From Climacteris rufus (Eukaryota > Chordata > Aves > Passeriformes > Climacteridae), in assembly GCA_013398175.1 (NCBI GenBank), contig VZRZ01007703.1:657069-721068 (forward strand): a stretch of DNA of 64,000 nucleotides. The letters are read 5' to 3'. The notes under the pieces are model-generated. The model saw nothing but the letters and a program-made list of their open reading frames with translations. It was not told where the DNA came from and made no database searches. Shown here in pieces: positions 61,976-64,000 of the stretch (its first letter is position 1; the number at the start of each line of letters is the position of its first letter). Position numbers and translations under genes: made by a program.

Positions 61976-62026
61976 GAAGCAAAGCTGGTTTCTTGATTAA
62001 CCCAAACTCTGGGATGGGTTTCAGAG
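61845..62026. repeat. Tandem duplication around a single N (probable assembly artefact)
   Basis: AACTGCATAAT, a poly(A) run, then GTGAAGCAAAGCTGGTTTCT through to GATGGGTTTCAGAG occurs at 61845-61927 and again at 61932-62026. The second copy is identical outside the junction at the start of the A run, but has 31 A in place of 16. The copies are joined at an unresolved base (61928). Confidence 0.9.
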
Positions 62027-64000
62027 CACAGAGAAATGTCAATGCTCTCTCATGAAGCGTTAATGAGGGTGGACGTGTTGTGCAGGCACAGTTGCTCTGG
62101 AAACTCATGCTGTTGCTTTGTTCTTTGTCATTTCAGGGGATGCTGGTTGTTACAAACTGGCAAGAGAGACTTTTCTTCTTGTTGAAGGCTACATGGGCTT
62201 TTGAACACTCTTGGATGTCCACACTAACATACAACACAATATCACATGCAATTAGTGCAATCTTGCAAAACATGGCCATAGGACATAAAGAAGTAGTGGG
62301 AATACCCATCCATAGGCTGTAGGAACCCTATTTCACAGGCACAAACCATATAATCTGAGGACAGTCTGAGCCATTTTGTGGGGTCTTCTAGACTGAAATA
62401 GAGGATAGTGTCTCAGGAAGTGAATACACTGAAGAGCATTCAGGGTAAAATTATTTGTCTCAGGCATTATCAGTCTTAATGTTGCTGTTTCTAGAAGAGA
62501 TTTACCTTATATATGCAAAATAAGAGACTATAAATTAGCTTGATGATATTTATATGTTTTCCTTGTGAGGTTGATGAAGTTTATATGTTTCTTGCTTCAT
62601 CTTGTCTTCTCTCAGTTACCCTCACTTTTCCAGATGCAGTTGACACCCCAGTTAATTGGAACACTTCAGATTCCTGCTACAAAGGCACTACCTTACAGAG
62701 CTTCTAACTGCAGAGCTGACTGTATTTAACTAATTCCCAGGTTTCAGATTTAGGGGGTTATTAGAAATATGGTCCACACATGTGATATCTTCCCTCAGGA
62801 TGTCTGAGGTTACATTAATTAATCAGGAATCCAGGATAGGAAACATTAATCATTTGTCTCTGTACATTGCTGGGATTATTCCAAAACCTCCTTCCTTTTC
62901 TCTGTCAATATAAATAAAATAAAGAGAGAAGAGGAAAGTTTAACATATGGTCAGAGATAGAGAGCATGTCCTTTTCTCCAGAAGCATACATCAAAGATTT
63001 GCAGAGATCAGACTGATTCATCAGCAATGTTTTTTGACCAATATAGGGCCAGCAATGAGTCAGTCACAAGCAATGTGACTTTCAACTTCCATAAACAACT
63101 TTTACAGATGATACAATAAATTTATACTTTCCTTGCTCTGCTCCCCCATTCAATAGTCTGCTATACTCCCTTTACAGCATTTCCTTTTGCCTTTATCTCC
63201 AAGACACTAGAAATAACCATGGATGTAAAAACCTGAAAATCTCCATTCTTGAGCAGAGTCCAGTAATCAAACTCAAAAGTCTATATAATGAACCAGCATG
63301 CAACCAAATGTCTTGTCAAATCAGTGGTCTTAGGGTTCATGTTCAGTGTTGATAATGTGAGGGAACTGATATTGTTGTGATGTTCTTGAGTCACATTGAC
63401 TGTTCATGTCAGACACAGATGAAGTTTTCCAGAAGAAACACACGAAGCTAAGAATAAGATTGGCAGTTCCTAGAAGATCAAGCTGAATGGCATCTGCCTG
63501 GAGAATTTTTCATCTAAAACTGTCATACTCTGTTCTCAGCTACATGAGAGAAGCGCAGGTTACTACAGCTAAAACAGTGCATCACATACAGTTACTACAG
63601 CCATTGTTTACCCTTAGAGTAGTGGTGTAGATGTACTTGATTTCCAGGAAACTGCTGAGAGCCTCGTTATTCAGTCCTTTTATTCTCTTGATATGCTCCA
63701 TTTCCAAGTAATTCTTCTAATTTCGCCTTTTCAAACTTTAGGCAGTAATCCAGGTTTTCCATGCTGTAGGATATTTACAATACCACAAGAATCTAAGCCA
63801 TCTGATCTTCCTTTCTTAAATATGAATAACACCATTAGTGTGAATTTGTTTTCTACTGCACAGTTCTGAAGAGCTAAGCTATTCTGAAATTATCTTGGTC
63901 TCTAGAATTGCGTGGTCTAAGTTAGTCATAGGCCAAAAAGATCAGTCTAAGTGACAGTGGAGTCATGCAATGTATCACAGTTCTATATCTTTCTTACATT
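62027..64000. other. Non-coding intergenic DNA
   Basis: No gene, RNA gene or clear repeat is seen to the end of the window. Confidence 0.55.

Noticed and set aside
1..64000. tRNA or rRNA genes, CRISPR arrays, bacterial-type operons
   Set aside because: None was seen. The spliced gene, CR1 repeats and CpG islands show vertebrate nuclear DNA.

Overview
The window is vertebrate nuclear DNA, most likely from a bird and probably a songbird. CR1 LINE remnants are the main interspersed repeat, there are a few very old MIR-type SINE relics, and intron 1 of the one gene holds an LTR-like repeat of a kind I associate with passerine genomes. The species assignment is inference. Bacterial features (operons, ribosome binding sites, CRISPR) do not apply.

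The window carries one recognisable protein-coding gene, HAS2 (hyaluronan synthase 2), complete and on the + strand. A CpG island (about 21850-22260) lies upstream. It is followed by an A/C-rich tract and a probable non-coding first exon ending at a consensus donor after 23541. Coding exons are 32490-33116 (codons 1-209), 37596-37697 (codons 210-243) and 39782-40714 (codons 244-553 plus stop). A 3'UTR of about 2 kb runs to a poly(A) signal at 42754-42759. Introns 2 and 3 are phase 0, and intron 1 ends exactly before the A of the ATG. The encoded 553-residue protein has the full HAS layout: two N-terminal membrane helices, a cytosolic GT2 domain with DSD, GDD and QQTRW motifs, and a C-terminal membrane bundle.

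Region by region: 1-600 resembles a solo retroviral LTR. About 600-21850 is non-coding DNA with CR1 and MIR remnants and simple repeats. About 21850-23541 is the HAS2 promoter and first exon. Intron 1 (23542-32489) contains a 462-base assembly gap, a GC-rich 35-bp minisatellite, a CR1, an LTR-like repeat and a long AT-rich palindrome. About 42790-64000 is a gene-poor stretch with a G-quadruplex motif and two isolated N bases near 61.4 and 61.9 kb; one of these sits inside what looks like an assembly duplication.

I found no new multi-gene system. The most useful leads are at the HAS2 5' end: a (CAG)5/(CTG)6 inverted repeat predicted to fold in the leader RNA, and an upstream ORF that crosses the exon 1-exon 2 junction and overlaps the HAS2 start codon.
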